A DNA stretch of 56,744 nt, taken from Nostoc sp. CHAB 5844 (GTDB taxonomy: Bacteria; Cyanobacteriota; Cyanobacteriia; Cyanobacteriales; Nostocaceae). The translations under genes and the position numbers were made by a program. Location: the NCBI RefSeq assembly GCF_020829595.1, contig NZ_JAIVFW010000039.1, positions 1 to 56,744 of the forward strand, written 5' to 3'. Numbering within the stretch: position 1 is the first letter of the stretch; each line of letters opens with the position of its first letter. Under the pieces are notes generated by a model that did no database searches, was not told the DNA's origin, and saw nothing but the letters and a program-made list of their open reading frames with translations. Shown piece by piece: positions 34,806 through 43,376 of the stretch.

Positions 34806-37478
34806 TTACAGCCAATTCCCAACTAAAACATAAGCTGCCCAATAACCAGGACGGCTATAATTGGGATACTTTTGCAGAAGTGTTAATTGAGCGCGACGCA
34901 AAGCTTCTGCTTTGGTAACTTTGGCAGAGACTAACTGACGATAAAACTCACCAACTAAGATAGCAGTAGAGCGATCGCCTACATTCCAAAGACTAGCCAT
35001 TGTACTCCTTGCACCTGCACGTACAGCAACTCCAGCCAACCCTAACGTGGCGCGATTATCTCCTGCTGCTGTTTGACAAGCACTCAAAACCAAAAGTTCT
35101 AAAGCTTGTGAGTGCGTTTCATCTCGACGGCGTAACAGCAAATCAAAGTCAGCAACATTAATTGGCCCATCTGTTGCCAAAATAAATGTATCTTCAGGAC
35201 GAGAACTAAATTGTCCGTGGGTTGCTAAGTGAACCACATTAAACCCAATCGAATTAATTTTACTTCCTAGTGCTTTACTACTAAAATTTTCATCTAAAAG
35301 TTTTGTTGTAGCTATTCCTGTTTTTGCAATCAAGTTGAACTCAGATTTAATTTCCGGTAAAGGCGGGAATTGTGCAAATTGAGATGGCGGATTTACTAAG
35401 CCTCCGGCTAGAACTTGCAACTTTTCTTGTGCTAAAGACTTGGGATTTTGTAATTGTAGTCCTAAATTTAAAGCAACAGCATATTTCTCAACTAAATATT
35501 TTTTTCCATCATATAGTGCTGCCATTGGTACATTTCGCAATGCCCCATCTAGGACAAACACTAAAGTATTCACCTTGCCACTTTGTAAGTTAAGCTCAAT
35601 TGGTTGAATCAGCCAAGTATATATTTGTTGAGATAGAGATTGAACTTCTTCAAGTCTGTCAGGCTCAGTTATATATTGCCGCAGTTGCCCCAAAATATTT
35701 TCTACTTCTGTTTGAGATTTATTGACTGCATAGTGTTTTAAGGGTTGCTGGGGAAATTTGATAATAACTTGTAATTGTTCTGGTAAAATAATGGGATAAA
35801 TAACAGCGGTTGTAGGGTTATCTTGATCTACAATTTCGTCTAAAACAACTTTTGTAACGTTCAAGCAAGCTTCTCGAAAGAAATTATCTAAATCGGCTAA
35901 TTGCAGTGCTTCAATTCTTTGGCGTGCTTTGTCTAAAGTTTTGTCGTTTAGCTGATTTTCCGGCACACTCAAAAGCAATGCTACAGATTCACGATAAACA
36001 GGTTCTACACTTTCTTTAAAGGAAAATTGCACATCTCGATTAACAGCTACCAGATCATTTCTCAGAGACTGCAACTCATTTACAGCTTCATCATACGCTG
36101 CGATCGCTCCTTGAATATCTCCTTGTTGTTTGAGCAAGCGTCCTAATTGCCAATACCAGTTGTAAGCAATATCTGGTGCATTTACAGAGTTCGCTAAGGT
36201 AAGTGCTTGTTGTGTTAGTTTTTGCGAATTTACCCATTGTTTATCATATTCATACAACTTGCCTAAAGTTCCCATAGCATAAGATTCGGCGCGTTTGTCT
36301 CCAAGTGTTTGTGCTAGTTTTACAGATGTAGCTAATATTGTTGCAGTTTCTTTTGCAACGTTAGGACTGTCTTTTAACTCAGCACTTTTAATCAAACTCT
36401 GAGCAAAATGAATTCTGGCATAAACGGCTATTTGAGACAAAGGTAATTTATCTAGTTCTATAGGAATTTGTGCTAACAAAGGTTTAGCAGTTGACCACTG
36501 CTGTGTATTCAATAGAATAGTTAAAAGATTGATTTGTGCTTGGACTTTAGTGAATGGTGAAGCAGCTTGAGCAATTGCTTGTTGATAAAAGGCGATCGCA
36601 TTTTGATTGTCTTGGGCAATTTTGGCAGTGTTTCCCAAACTGAGGAATGTAGCGCTAATTTCTGGGCGAGACTGCAATTTTTGGGCAGTTTTTAGACTTT
36701 GTTGCAGAACTTGATGTGATTGGGCTAAATCTCCAGTTAACTGGAGTGCATCACCAAGCGATCGCAATTCTATAACTTTAATCAACGAGTCTGGTTGAGA
36801 TTGTAAATCTTCACTGACTGCTGTCAACATATTTAAAGCACGACGGTAAAATCCTAATATCTGCAATGCTTGTGCTTGATTAATGCGACTACGAGTGATG
36901 CCAGTGCGTTGGCGTAGCCCGTCGTAGACATCGTTAGTTTTAGTATATATTGCCGCAGTTTGTTGCCAAGTTTGTAATGCTTGTTGAGCTTGCCCTTGCT
37001 CCAATTGTATACTTCCTTGAATTTCCAACGTTTGAGCCAGAACGTGCAAGTGTTGTTGAGAATTTTGCGTACCTAACAATTGCAAACTCTGATTAATTGC
37101 TGTGTTTGCTTGAGCAAACATTCCCTGCTGTTGGTAAACCAAAGCAAGATTACTCAACGTTAAAGCTTGCCTCAACTTATCTCCTAAAGCTTGATATTTT
37201 TCCAAGACCTTTTGCAAAACATCTTGTGCTTCTACTAATCTTCCTGCTTCATACAGTGCTTTTCCCCTTTCTAATAAATCTTTTAAACGTACTTCTGGTT
37301 TAAGTTCAACTGCATGAGATACTGTTACAACAGTTGGAACAGTCACAAAAATGAATGCAGTTACTACCAATAGCAAAAAGTAAACAGATAAACAAAGAAC
37401 ATTCCATCTTCTACTATTTCTTTTTTGCTGTTTACCTTTGACTGACTTTGCAAAAAAGTCGAAGGGTTTTTGCGTCAT
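34806..37478 (-). CDS. CHAT-domain TPR protein, membrane-anchored
   Basis: This 890-residue protein has a positively charged start, one hydrophobic segment (about 28-50, LSVYFLLLVVTAFIFVTVP), at least eight TPR repeats (about 70-490, for example LTLSNLALVYQQQGMFAQANTAI) and a C-terminal CHAT peptidase domain. The CHAT dyad is intact: His in VVHLATHGQF and Cys in LLVLSACQTAAGD, followed by AGARSTMASLWNVGDRS. It belongs to the TPR-CHAT group common in cyanobacteria, whose relatives include the caspase-like protease of type III-E CRISPR (Craspase). It is the first of the minus-strand run leading into the secretion genes. The substrate is unknown. Confidence 0.93.
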   Translation of the reverse strand: MTQKPFDFFAKSVKGKQQKRNSRRWNVLCLSVYFLLLVVTAFIFVTVPTVVTVSHAVELKPEVRLKDLLERGKALYEAGRLVEAQDVLQKVLEKYQALGDKLRQALTLSNLALVYQQQGMFAQANTAINQSLQLLGTQNSQQHLHVLAQTLEIQGSIQLEQGQAQQALQTWQQTAAIYTKTNDVYDGLRQRTGITRSRINQAQALQILGFYRRALNMLTAVSEDLQSQPDSLIKVIELRSLGDALQLTGDLAQSHQVLQQSLKTAQKLQSRPEISATFLSLGNTAKIAQDNQNAIAFYQQAIAQAASPFTKVQAQINLLTILLNTQQWSTAKPLLAQIPIELDKLPLSQIAVYARIHFAQSLIKSAELKDSPNVAKETATILATSVKLAQTLGDKRAESYAMGTLGKLYEYDKQWVNSQKLTQQALTLANSVNAPDIAYNWYWQLGRLLKQQGDIQGAIAAYDEAVNELQSLRNDLVAVNRDVQFSFKESVEPVYRESVALLLSVPENQLNDKTLDKARQRIEALQLADLDNFFREACLNVTKVVLDEIVDQDNPTTAVIYPIILPEQLQVIIKFPQQPLKHYAVNKSQTEVENILGQLRQYITEPDRLEEVQSLSQQIYTWLIQPIELNLQSGKVNTLVFVLDGALRNVPMAALYDGKKYLVEKYAVALNLGLQLQNPKSLAQEKLQVLAGGLVNPPSQFAQFPPLPEIKSEFNLIAKTGIATTKLLDENFSSKALGSKINSIGFNVVHLATHGQFSSRPEDTFILATDGPINVADFDLLLRRRDETHSQALELLVLSACQTAAGDNRATLGLAGVAVRAGARSTMASLWNVGDRSTAILVGEFYRQLVSAKVTKAEALRRAQLTLLQKYPNYSRPGYWAAYVLVGNWL

Positions 37479-37508
37479 ATTACCCTGTCCTTATCATCAG
37501 TCAATAGT

Positions 37509-37700
37509 TTAGTTGCTTTACCTACACAAGAACTAGGTTTAATTGCTCCCCGCCCAACTTACAGTGTACTCGGTAGCGATCGCGGTGAAATCAGGACAAA
37601 AGCTTTTGGCATCTTGCTAACAATGGATGCAAAGCAATGTGTACAGGCAATTCAAATAATTGCTTCGCGTATAGCTAATCAAATTCATCCACGTCAGTAA
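37509..37700 (+). pseudogene. Possible remnant of dTDP-4-dehydrorhamnose reductase (rmlD) C-terminus
   Basis: The frame encodes ALPTQELGLIAPRPTYSVLG, resembling the C-terminal PTxELGLxAPRPxYSVL region of RmlD/RfbD. The rest of the enzyme is missing and the frame has no start of its own apart from one at 37470 inside the CHAT-TPR leader. A fossil is the best explanation; a short unrelated ORF is possible. Confidence 0.35.
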
Positions 37701-37718
37701 TTGCTTTGTGAATTATGG

Positions 37719-38519
37719 CTATCTTTTGGTAACGCTTATGTGAACTGAGTTCTGCTCCAAACTCTTGTAAGCCTCTGGTAATCTCCACCAAGGAACATTA
37801 GGATATTCATGATGTTCTTTGTGATAACCAAAATGGTAGCAGGTTATAAATGACCAAAAAATAGGTAATGGAATACTTCTTGCACAATGCACATTCGTAT
37901 ATCCTTCTTCGAGTTTTCTATGAGGTATGAATGTGCCAAAATAAAATAATTGGATTGAGCTACAAATAGATGGTAAAGCCCAAAATAAGATTAGATTAAC
38001 TTCACTTATATTAAAGATATATCTCAGAACAATATATACAGATATAAATCCGATATGTTGTTTCCAATTCCAATAGGATTTTATGAAGTTAAAATACCAA
38101 GCAAAAAAGTTTTGGTATCGATTATCGTAAAAATCTGGATCATCTTTAGTAGCAGGATAGCGATGATGGAACCAATGCTTTTTTAGTAGCTCTTGATAAG
38201 AAAATAGCCCGTACAATAATACACATATTTTACCTATCAAATTATTCACTTTAGGATTTTGGGGAAAAACTACGCCGTGCATGGCATCATGAGCAGTAAT
38301 AAATAATCCTGTATATAAGAATGTCTGCCAAAGCATAGCCAGAGCTATTAATGGAATTTGAACTTTAGAAGTATCTAATAAAAAGAATAAAGTTAGGCTT
38401 ATTGCCCACAAACTTAAAATAATACAAGCAATAAAAATTCCTTTATTAGTTGTGGTTTCGGCATTTATATCAAAATTTATCTGTTCTAATTGGGATGATA
38501 CTAAATTAAACTGAACCAT
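37719..38519 (-). CDS. crtW: Beta-carotene ketolase CrtW
   Basis: This 266-residue integral membrane di-iron enzyme introduces 4-keto groups into beta-carotene to give echinenone and canthaxanthin. The histidine boxes are complete: HDAMH (near 78), HWFHHRYPA (near 115) and HKEHHEYP (near 235). SFITCYHFGYH and QLFYFGTF are characteristic of Nostoc CrtW proteins. Four hydrophobic segments match the family. The gene is single, convergent with the rmlD fossil and downstream of a decayed PhyH fragment. A related hydroxylase or desaturase is unlikely given the motifs. Confidence 0.93.
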   Translation of the reverse strand: MVQFNLVSSQLEQINFDINAETTTNKGIFIACIILSLWAISLTLFFLLDTSKVQIPLIALAMLWQTFLYTGLFITAHDAMHGVVFPQNPKVNNLIGKICVLLYGLFSYQELLKKHWFHHRYPATKDDPDFYDNRYQNFFAWYFNFIKSYWNWKQHIGFISVYIVLRYIFNISEVNLILFWALPSICSSIQLFYFGTFIPHRKLEEGYTNVHCARSIPLPIFWSFITCYHFGYHKEHHEYPNVPWWRLPEAYKSLEQNSVHISVTKR

Positions 38520-38596
38520 GCCTTGACTCCATATAATTACCCTAGCCCACGCCAGTCGCGCGACTGTCGGGAAACCATGCGCGGCAGTTCCTCCTG

Positions 38597-38803
38597 GGGA
38601 CCCACTCCGTTGCGGTGCACAATCACATCTCCAGGCTGCATATAAAAAGACTCCATCGGAATTTCACCGGAAGCTATCTTTTGTAGTCCTTCTTCACGCG
38701 GTAGCAGATGAGTGCCTCTGGCCATTTGACACGGGCCGTTATCTACGGTTACTTCCACAAGCGGAAAGTTGACTGCTAAGGCGTAAAGTGGTGTAACTAA
38801 AGG
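38597..38803 (-). pseudogene. Fragment of a phytanoyl-CoA dioxygenase (PhyH) gene
   Basis: The frame encodes PLYALAVNFPLVEVT, then DNGPCQMARGTHLLPREEG and MQPGDVIVHRNG. This matches the central part of PhyH-type Fe(II)/2-oxoglutarate oxygenases around the second half of the beta-barrel. The N-terminal half is absent. The left end runs into GC-rich repeat DNA (38540-38600). The fragment starts where the lipoate ligase-like gene ends, sharing 7 bases. It is a non-functional relic. Confidence 0.6.
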
Positions 38804-39573
38804 TTGGGACGGTCTACTACTGTTTCTAAGATACAAGAGTTGCTTTCCTCGGTGTTTAAAAACACTAGAATTTCCTCCCATTCTAGTTCTGATAACGGTT
38901 GTACTTCTATTTCCATAGCAAAGCAATCTCTAGCAGCAGCAATCAATGCTGTTATAATTTGTTCTAGACTTTGAGAAAACTGCACGTTAGTAAATGGCTC
39001 TATACCAAATACCTTGGCAAACAGTTCTGCATCTGGTTGCCAGCGGATGGAACCATGCTGCAAAATTACGCTACCACGCCGCAGTTGGGCGCTACCAATC
39101 AGTTTCGCGCCATTGGGTAAAATTAAATCTGCACCTGTCGCCGTGCCGAAACAGTTAGGGTTATGGATGTAGCCTCGCCCAGCTGTACCATAGCTTAATT
39201 CAACGCCCAGCGATCGCCATCCTTGAATCAAAAACTCACAAATTTTTGCGTAGGCTTGTAAGCGGTTTCCAGGCAAACCAGATGTAATCACAGCATAAGT
39301 TAAATCGCCTTGGTGTAATACTGCCCTTCCACCAGTGGGACGGCGGACTAAATCTAGTTTTTCACCTTGCCAAGTTAAATTATGCCAATCTTGGGGATAT
39401 TGCCGTTGATGATAGCCGAGAGAAATAGCAGCTGGCGACCAAGTATAAAAGCGCAGAGTTGGAGGATGCTTTTGTGAATGGTGCTGTTCTAATAACCATT
39501 TATCGATAGCCATCTGTAGATTACCAGAGGCTTTTAAGAATGGAATTAGTCGCCATACCTGCTTGTTAGACAT
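38797..39573 (-). CDS. Lipoate-protein ligase A family protein
   Basis: This 258-residue protein of the BPL/LplA fold has the lipoyl-adenylate-binding signature RRPTGGRAVLHQGDLTYAVI (about 78-97), preceded by WSPAAISLGYHQ. The lysine-bearing segment GAKLIGSAQLRRGSVILQHGSI is the usual catalytic region. It would attach lipoyl or octanoyl groups to the E2 or GcvH domains. The C-terminal VVDRPNL runs into the PhyH fossil, so the natural end may have been altered by a rearrangement. A biotin- or octanoyl-transferase variant cannot be ruled out. Confidence 0.85.
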   Translation of the reverse strand: MSNKQVWRLIPFLKASGNLQMAIDKWLLEQHHSQKHPPTLRFYTWSPAAISLGYHQRQYPQDWHNLTWQGEKLDLVRRPTGGRAVLHQGDLTYAVITSGLPGNRLQAYAKICEFLIQGWRSLGVELSYGTAGRGYIHNPNCFGTATGADLILPNGAKLIGSAQLRRGSVILQHGSIRWQPDAELFAKVFGIEPFTNVQFSQSLEQIITALIAAARDCFAMEIEVQPLSELEWEEILVFLNTEESNSCILETVVDRPNL

Positions 39574-39583
39574 TAATTAATAC

Positions 39584-40063
39584 TTAAGCTGCACCAAACT
39601 GGGATTGTAAAACTTCATCGTTGTTGTCGGCGATTGTGGCCACAATTGTAATTAGGCGTGAGACTTCGCCAGGAGATAACTCAGCTAGTGTACGTGTTGA
39701 GATCACCACGACTTTGTTTTCAATTATCCCAAAACGAGCTTCAAAAGTGCTTGAGCAGTTCATCTCCAAAAGTTGGCGCATTAATTTGGGTTCATCTTTG
39801 GCGGGTAACTTTAACACTACAGACCAAACTGTGATTGTGTCTTCATCGGTTTTACCTGTGAGTTGGACAAACACTTCGACGCTACCGTAGTTAAACTTCC
39901 AGAGATAACCACCGTCTGGAGTATGGCTAACCATTGCGCTGTCGTCTTGTTCTAAAGAGTCGATGACGTTTTCAATAACTTCTAGATGGTTGATAGTCGC
40001 TGTCTCCTCGATTAATTCCTGAAGTAATTCATCGTTAGTAAGGGTTTCTTGGTAGCTTGCCAT
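39584..40063 (-). CDS. YbjN domain protein
   Basis: This 159-residue cytosolic protein has a YbjN/type III-chaperone-like fold: DDSAMVSHTPDGGYLWKFNYGSVEVFVQL, then DEDTITVWSVVLKLPAKDEPKLMRQLLEMN and a late ISTRTLAELSPGEVSRLI. It ends 10 bases before the lipoate ligase-like start, so the two are probably co-transcribed. Cyanobacterial members of this family are common and uncharacterised; a chaperone or sensory role is only inferred from the fold. Confidence 0.85.
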   Translation of the reverse strand: MASYQETLTNDELLQELIEETATINHLEVIENVIDSLEQDDSAMVSHTPDGGYLWKFNYGSVEVFVQLTGKTDEDTITVWSVVLKLPAKDEPKLMRQLLEMNCSSTFEARFGIIENKVVVISTRTLAELSPGEVSRLITIVATIADNNDEVLQSQFGAA

Positions 40064-40262
40064 AAAAATTTTTGATTCAATAAGTTTACTAGTTTATCTA
40101 CACATACTTTAACGTGAGTTAGATGGAGTTCAAAAACAGCATAAAGGCGTATATTGTTCTCGATCATGACATCTATATATGTACATGGCTGGTGTAAGTT
40201 CTGGCGATCGCCTCAGTTAGGTAAATCATTGATATAATCTTTTTCCACAATGTAATAAATTT

Positions 40263-40281
40263 ATTTACCAAAACAGTAAAT
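40263..40281. promoter_or_regulatory. Distal HigA operator-like palindrome
   Basis: ATTTACCAAAACAGTAAAT is a 19-base palindrome with 6-base arms and the same layout as the site at 40324. The centres are 61 bases apart, close to six helical turns. Confidence 0.5.
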
Positions 40282-40323
40282 TAGTGCTTGAATTGATTAA
40301 ATTTTCGATAATCTAACAAATTT

Positions 40324-40342
40324 GTTTACCAAAATGGTAAAC
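40324..40342. promoter_or_regulatory. Proximal HigA operator-like palindrome
   Basis: GTTTACCAAAATGGTAAAC has perfect 7-base arms around AAAAT, ending 20 bases before the toxin ATG. Together with 40263 it suggests cooperative autorepression by the HigA protein encoded in the operon. Confidence 0.6.
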
Positions 40343-40362
40343 TTGTATTATTCCACTAATTT

Positions 40363-40693
40363 ATGGAAATCACCTTTGCTAACAGCAAACTGCAAGAACT
40401 CTGCGAGCAACAAGACCTAGCGGAAAAAAAAATTGGGTAAAAACTGTGCCAAGAAATTGAGAAATCGGTTGCGTATGCTGAGTGTTGCTAGTTGTGTTGC
40501 TGAATTAGTTGCAGGTCGTCCTCATCCCTTAAAAGGAGATAGGGCAGGTGAATTTGCACTAGACCTAGAAGGTGCTAAACGACTTGTGTTTCAGCCAGAT
40601 AACGATCCCATTCCTCTTTTAGAGGATGGAAGCATTGATTGGTCAAAAGTTACTGCTGTTTGTATTGTTTTCATCGGAGATTACCATGACTAA
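40363..40693 (+). pseudogene. higB: HigB-like (RelE family) toxin, frameshifted at an A9 run
   Basis: The ATG at 40363 begins MEITFANSKLQELCEQQDL, the normal HigB start, but the frame closes at 40438-40440. From 40433 the neighbouring frame carries the rest: LGKNCAKKLRNRLRML, then HPLKGDRAGEFALDLEGAKRLVF and DWSKVTAV. Removing one A from the nine at 40424-40432 joins both parts into a full-length toxin of about 109 residues. The family cleaves mRNA at ribosomes. The break may be a true mutation, a sequencing artefact or a slippage site giving a small amount of toxin. It overlaps the antitoxin gene by 8 bases. Confidence 0.85.
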
Positions 40694-41798
40694 GACAACC
40701 CGACCCTTTACTCCAGATTGGGTATCTTCCCCTGGTGATACCATCGCTGATGTATTAGAAGAGCGTGATTGGACACAAGCAGAGTTAGCAGAACGTTTAG
40801 GATACACCACAAAACACGTCAGCTTGCTGATTAACGGCAAAGCACCTATTACTGAAGAAACAGCCCTGAAATTAGAACGAGTTTTGGGGAGTACAGCAGC
40901 ATTTTGGCTCAGATACGAAGCCCAATATCGGGCGGCTTTAGCCAGAAAAGAAGAAGAAAATTGCTTAAAGGAGTGGACATCTTGGTTAGATCACTTACCA
41001 GTCAAAGAATTGATGAACCGAGGTGTAATTCCCAAGTGTAGTTTAATTGCCAAGAATAAACCAGGAGTAGTAAAAAGTTTATTACATTTTTTCGGTGTGG
41101 CTTCCCCGGACGAGTGGCGAAGTTGCTATGCAGGTATGGAAGTTTTCTTTCGTCGCACCCACGAAGAACAAAGTGATGTCGGTGCTATTTCCGCTTGGTT
41201 GCGTTTGGGTGAAATAGAAGCAGAAAAACTAGACTGTCCCAAATACAGTAAACCAAAGTTTGAAAAAGCAGTGCGGGAAATTCGCGCTTTGACAGTATTA
41301 TTACCAGAAGAATTTAAACCACGGATACAACGGTTGTGCCGAGAAGCTGGGGTTGTGCTGGTTTTAGTACCATCAATTAAAATGGCGCAAGTCAGTGGTG
41401 TCGCACGGTGGTTGAATCCGCATAAGGCACTGATTCAACTATCACTGTATGGTAAAACCAATGACTGCTTTTGGTTTAATTTCTTTCATGAAGCAGCGCA
41501 TATCCTGTTACATAATAAAGAAAATATTTTTCTCGATGAATGGGATAGTGGGGAAAGTTTAAAATCTGAGCAAGAACAGGAAGCTAATCAATGGGCGCAA
41601 AAATTTTTGATACCACCTGAGTACGAAGGAGAATTAGCGCAACTTAAATCCAAAAATGATGTGATTGATTTTGCAAATCGTATTGGCATTCATCCTGCTA
41701 TTATTGTAGGTCGGTTGCAATATAATCATCTAATTGATCACTCTTGGATGAATGGCTTAAAGGTAAGTTTGTGTTTTCAAGATGTACAAATAGAATAA
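40686..41798 (+). CDS. higA: HigA-type XRE antitoxin fused to an ImmA/IrrE-like peptidase
   Basis: This protein of about 370 residues starts at the ATG at 40686, overlapping the end of the toxin gene by 8 bases; an in-frame start at 40626 would lie deep inside it. Residues 10-80 are a HigA-type XRE helix-turn-helix (DTIADVLEERDWTQAELAERLGYTTKHVSLLINGKAP). Residues about 210-350 are an ImmA/IrrE-like zinc peptidase domain with HEAAH (268-272) and a downstream glutamate in EQEANQWAQKFLIP. It should repress the operon and neutralise HigB; the protease part suggests cleavage of a regulator, as ImmA does. It appears intact although the toxin is broken. Confidence 0.9.
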   Translation: MTKTTRPFTPDWVSSPGDTIADVLEERDWTQAELAERLGYTTKHVSLLINGKAPITEETALKLERVLGSTAAFWLRYEAQYRAALARKEEENCLKEWTSWLDHLPVKELMNRGVIPKCSLIAKNKPGVVKSLLHFFGVASPDEWRSCYAGMEVFFRRTHEEQSDVGAISAWLRLGEIEAEKLDCPKYSKPKFEKAVREIRALTVLLPEEFKPRIQRLCREAGVVLVLVPSIKMAQVSGVARWLNPHKALIQLSLYGKTNDCFWFNFFHEAAHILLHNKENIFLDEWDSGESLKSEQEQEANQWAQKFLIPPEYEGELAQLKSKNDVIDFANRIGIHPAIIVGRLQYNHLIDHSWMNGLKVSLCFQDVQIE

Positions 41799-41861
41799 GT
41801 AAAACCTCTTCCTTACGATACTTTTAACGTTCAAACATTAACCTACAAGTTACGAATTGGT

Positions 41862-42935
41862 ATGTCATCTCTCTCTCAAGCTGTGCAAACTTGTGATGTG
41901 CGTCAATTGGGGATTAATCCTCATCATTGGTATGTAGTTGCACGTAGCAGTGAGGTTGCAAATAAACCTGTGGGAGTGGTACTTTGGCATCAGGCGATCG
42001 CACTTTACCGCGACGCTACAGGCAAAATTCATGCCTTGGAAGACCGCTGTCCCCATCGGCAAGTTAAACTTAGTCACGGACAAGTTATCGGTAATGAATT
42101 GGAATGTGCCTATCACGGTTGGCGTTTCAATTCCTCCGGTGAGTGTACAGAGGTTCCTTATTTAACTGCAAATCAAAAACTACCAAACTGTCAAATTCGC
42201 CGCTACCCAGTTAAAGAACAAGATGGTTTTATCTGGTTATTTCCGGGTGATGCCGAACCATCTGTAGAACCTTTAGGTTTACCAGAGTGGGAACATTTAA
42301 ATTATATTGCCTCAGTTTCAGTTATTAACTGTCAAGCTCATTATTCTTATTTAATCGAAAACTTGATGGATATGTATCACGGACATTTACATCAAGATTT
42401 ACAAGCTTGGGCAGCAGCATCTTTGCAAGATATCGACGAAAATGATCACTGTGTAGATGCTCATTATACAGCCCAAAGTTATTATAAAATTGATAAAATT
42501 TGGTCAATATCTCAGTTATTTTTTCCGGCGTTACGACGATTACATCCTGAACCATTGGATGTGAGTTATATTTATCCGCATTGGTGTTCTACATTAGGCA
42601 AAGACTTTAAAATATACTGTTTATTGTGTCCTGTAAATGAAACACATACCAAAGCTTATTTAATTCATTTCACATCACTCAATGCCTTTTGGCGATTGCA
42701 TAAATTACCTATATGGTTTCGACGGTTTGTTAAAGATAGTTTATTTAATGCAGCCCAAAAATTACTTGATGGTTTAGTAGTTCAAGATGTCCAAATGATT
42801 GAAGAAGAACAGCAGGCATATCTACAGAATCCTCAAAGAAAAAATTATGAATTGAATCGGGCCTTAGTGAGTGTGCAAAGATTGATGAGGAGTCAACACA
42901 ATTTGCAATTACCAATTCGCAATTCGCAATTATAA
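41862..42935 (+). CDS. Rieske non-haem iron oxygenase
   Basis: This 357-residue protein has an N-terminal Rieske 2Fe-2S domain with both ligand pairs (CPHRQVKLSHG and CAYHGW, about 62-86). A catalytic domain carries the mononuclear iron motif ENLMDMYHGHLHQ (about 166-178), with two histidines and the bridging aspartate. The substrate is not identifiable; relatives include pheophorbide a oxygenase and other Rieske oxygenases. A separate ferredoxin or reductase is not in the window. The last residues (LPIRNSQL) are encoded by AATTCGC heptads of the repeat at 42914, so the C-terminus is probably extended. No clear operon partner. Confidence 0.88.
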   Translation: MSSLSQAVQTCDVRQLGINPHHWYVVARSSEVANKPVGVVLWHQAIALYRDATGKIHALEDRCPHRQVKLSHGQVIGNELECAYHGWRFNSSGECTEVPYLTANQKLPNCQIRRYPVKEQDGFIWLFPGDAEPSVEPLGLPEWEHLNYIASVSVINCQAHYSYLIENLMDMYHGHLHQDLQAWAAASLQDIDENDHCVDAHYTAQSYYKIDKIWSISQLFFPALRRLHPEPLDVSYIYPHWCSTLGKDFKIYCLLCPVNETHTKAYLIHFTSLNAFWRLHKLPIWFRRFVKDSLFNAAQKLLDGLVVQDVQMIEEEQQAYLQNPQRKNYELNRALVSVQRLMRSQHNLQLPIRNSQL

Positions 42936-43015
42936 AATCAGTGAGGGCTTGAGACCCATTAATTAACAATTAAGCAATTAAGTGATTTCTTATATTTAAT
43001 TGCGAATTGCGAATT
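42914..43015. repeat. Inverted pair of AATTCGC heptad repeats
   Basis: AATTCGCAATTCGCAATTA at 42914-42932 is exactly inverted at 42997-43015, with a 64-base loop. The left arm covers the Rieske gene's 3' end and the stem may act as a terminator. Confidence 0.8.
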
Positions 43016-43052
43016 TATCTTATATTAGAAATAGAGGTTTGATAGTTGTGGA

Positions 43053-43376
43053 GTGGCGATCGTGAATACTCAGGAATTCCTGCGATTGATCGATAAACAG
43101 GTCTCATGTCCGCAAACCCTGCCAAAAGCGCTGCAAGCTCTGTGGTATGACAAAAAAGGTAATTGGAACCAAGCTCATGAAATAGTCCAAAATGCTAGTG
43201 ATGTTGACAGTGCTTGGGTTCACGCCTACTTACATCGTAAAGAAGGTGATTTGAATAATGCGCGTTACTGGTATCGTCATAGTAGTCAGCCAGAGTTTAT
43301 GGGTGAGCTAAACCAGGAATGGGAACATATTACTTCTCTATTACTGAAAAAGGTCAACACGACTCATGGATGCTGA
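43053..43376 (+). CDS. Conserved hypothetical protein with TPR-like helices
   Basis: This protein of about 104-107 residues starts with GTG at 43053 or 43062. It contains ALQALWYDKKGNWNQAHEIVQN and AWVHAYLHRKEGDLNNARYWYRHS, a helix-turn-helix repeat pattern that I recognise as a widespread small uncharacterised family. Its stop overlaps the pentapeptide gene start by 11 bases, so the two are probably translated together. Function is unknown. Confidence 0.75.
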   Translation: MAIVNTQEFLRLIDKQVSCPQTLPKALQALWYDKKGNWNQAHEIVQNASDVDSAWVHAYLHRKEGDLNNARYWYRHSSQPEFMGELNQEWEHITSLLLKKVNTTHGC

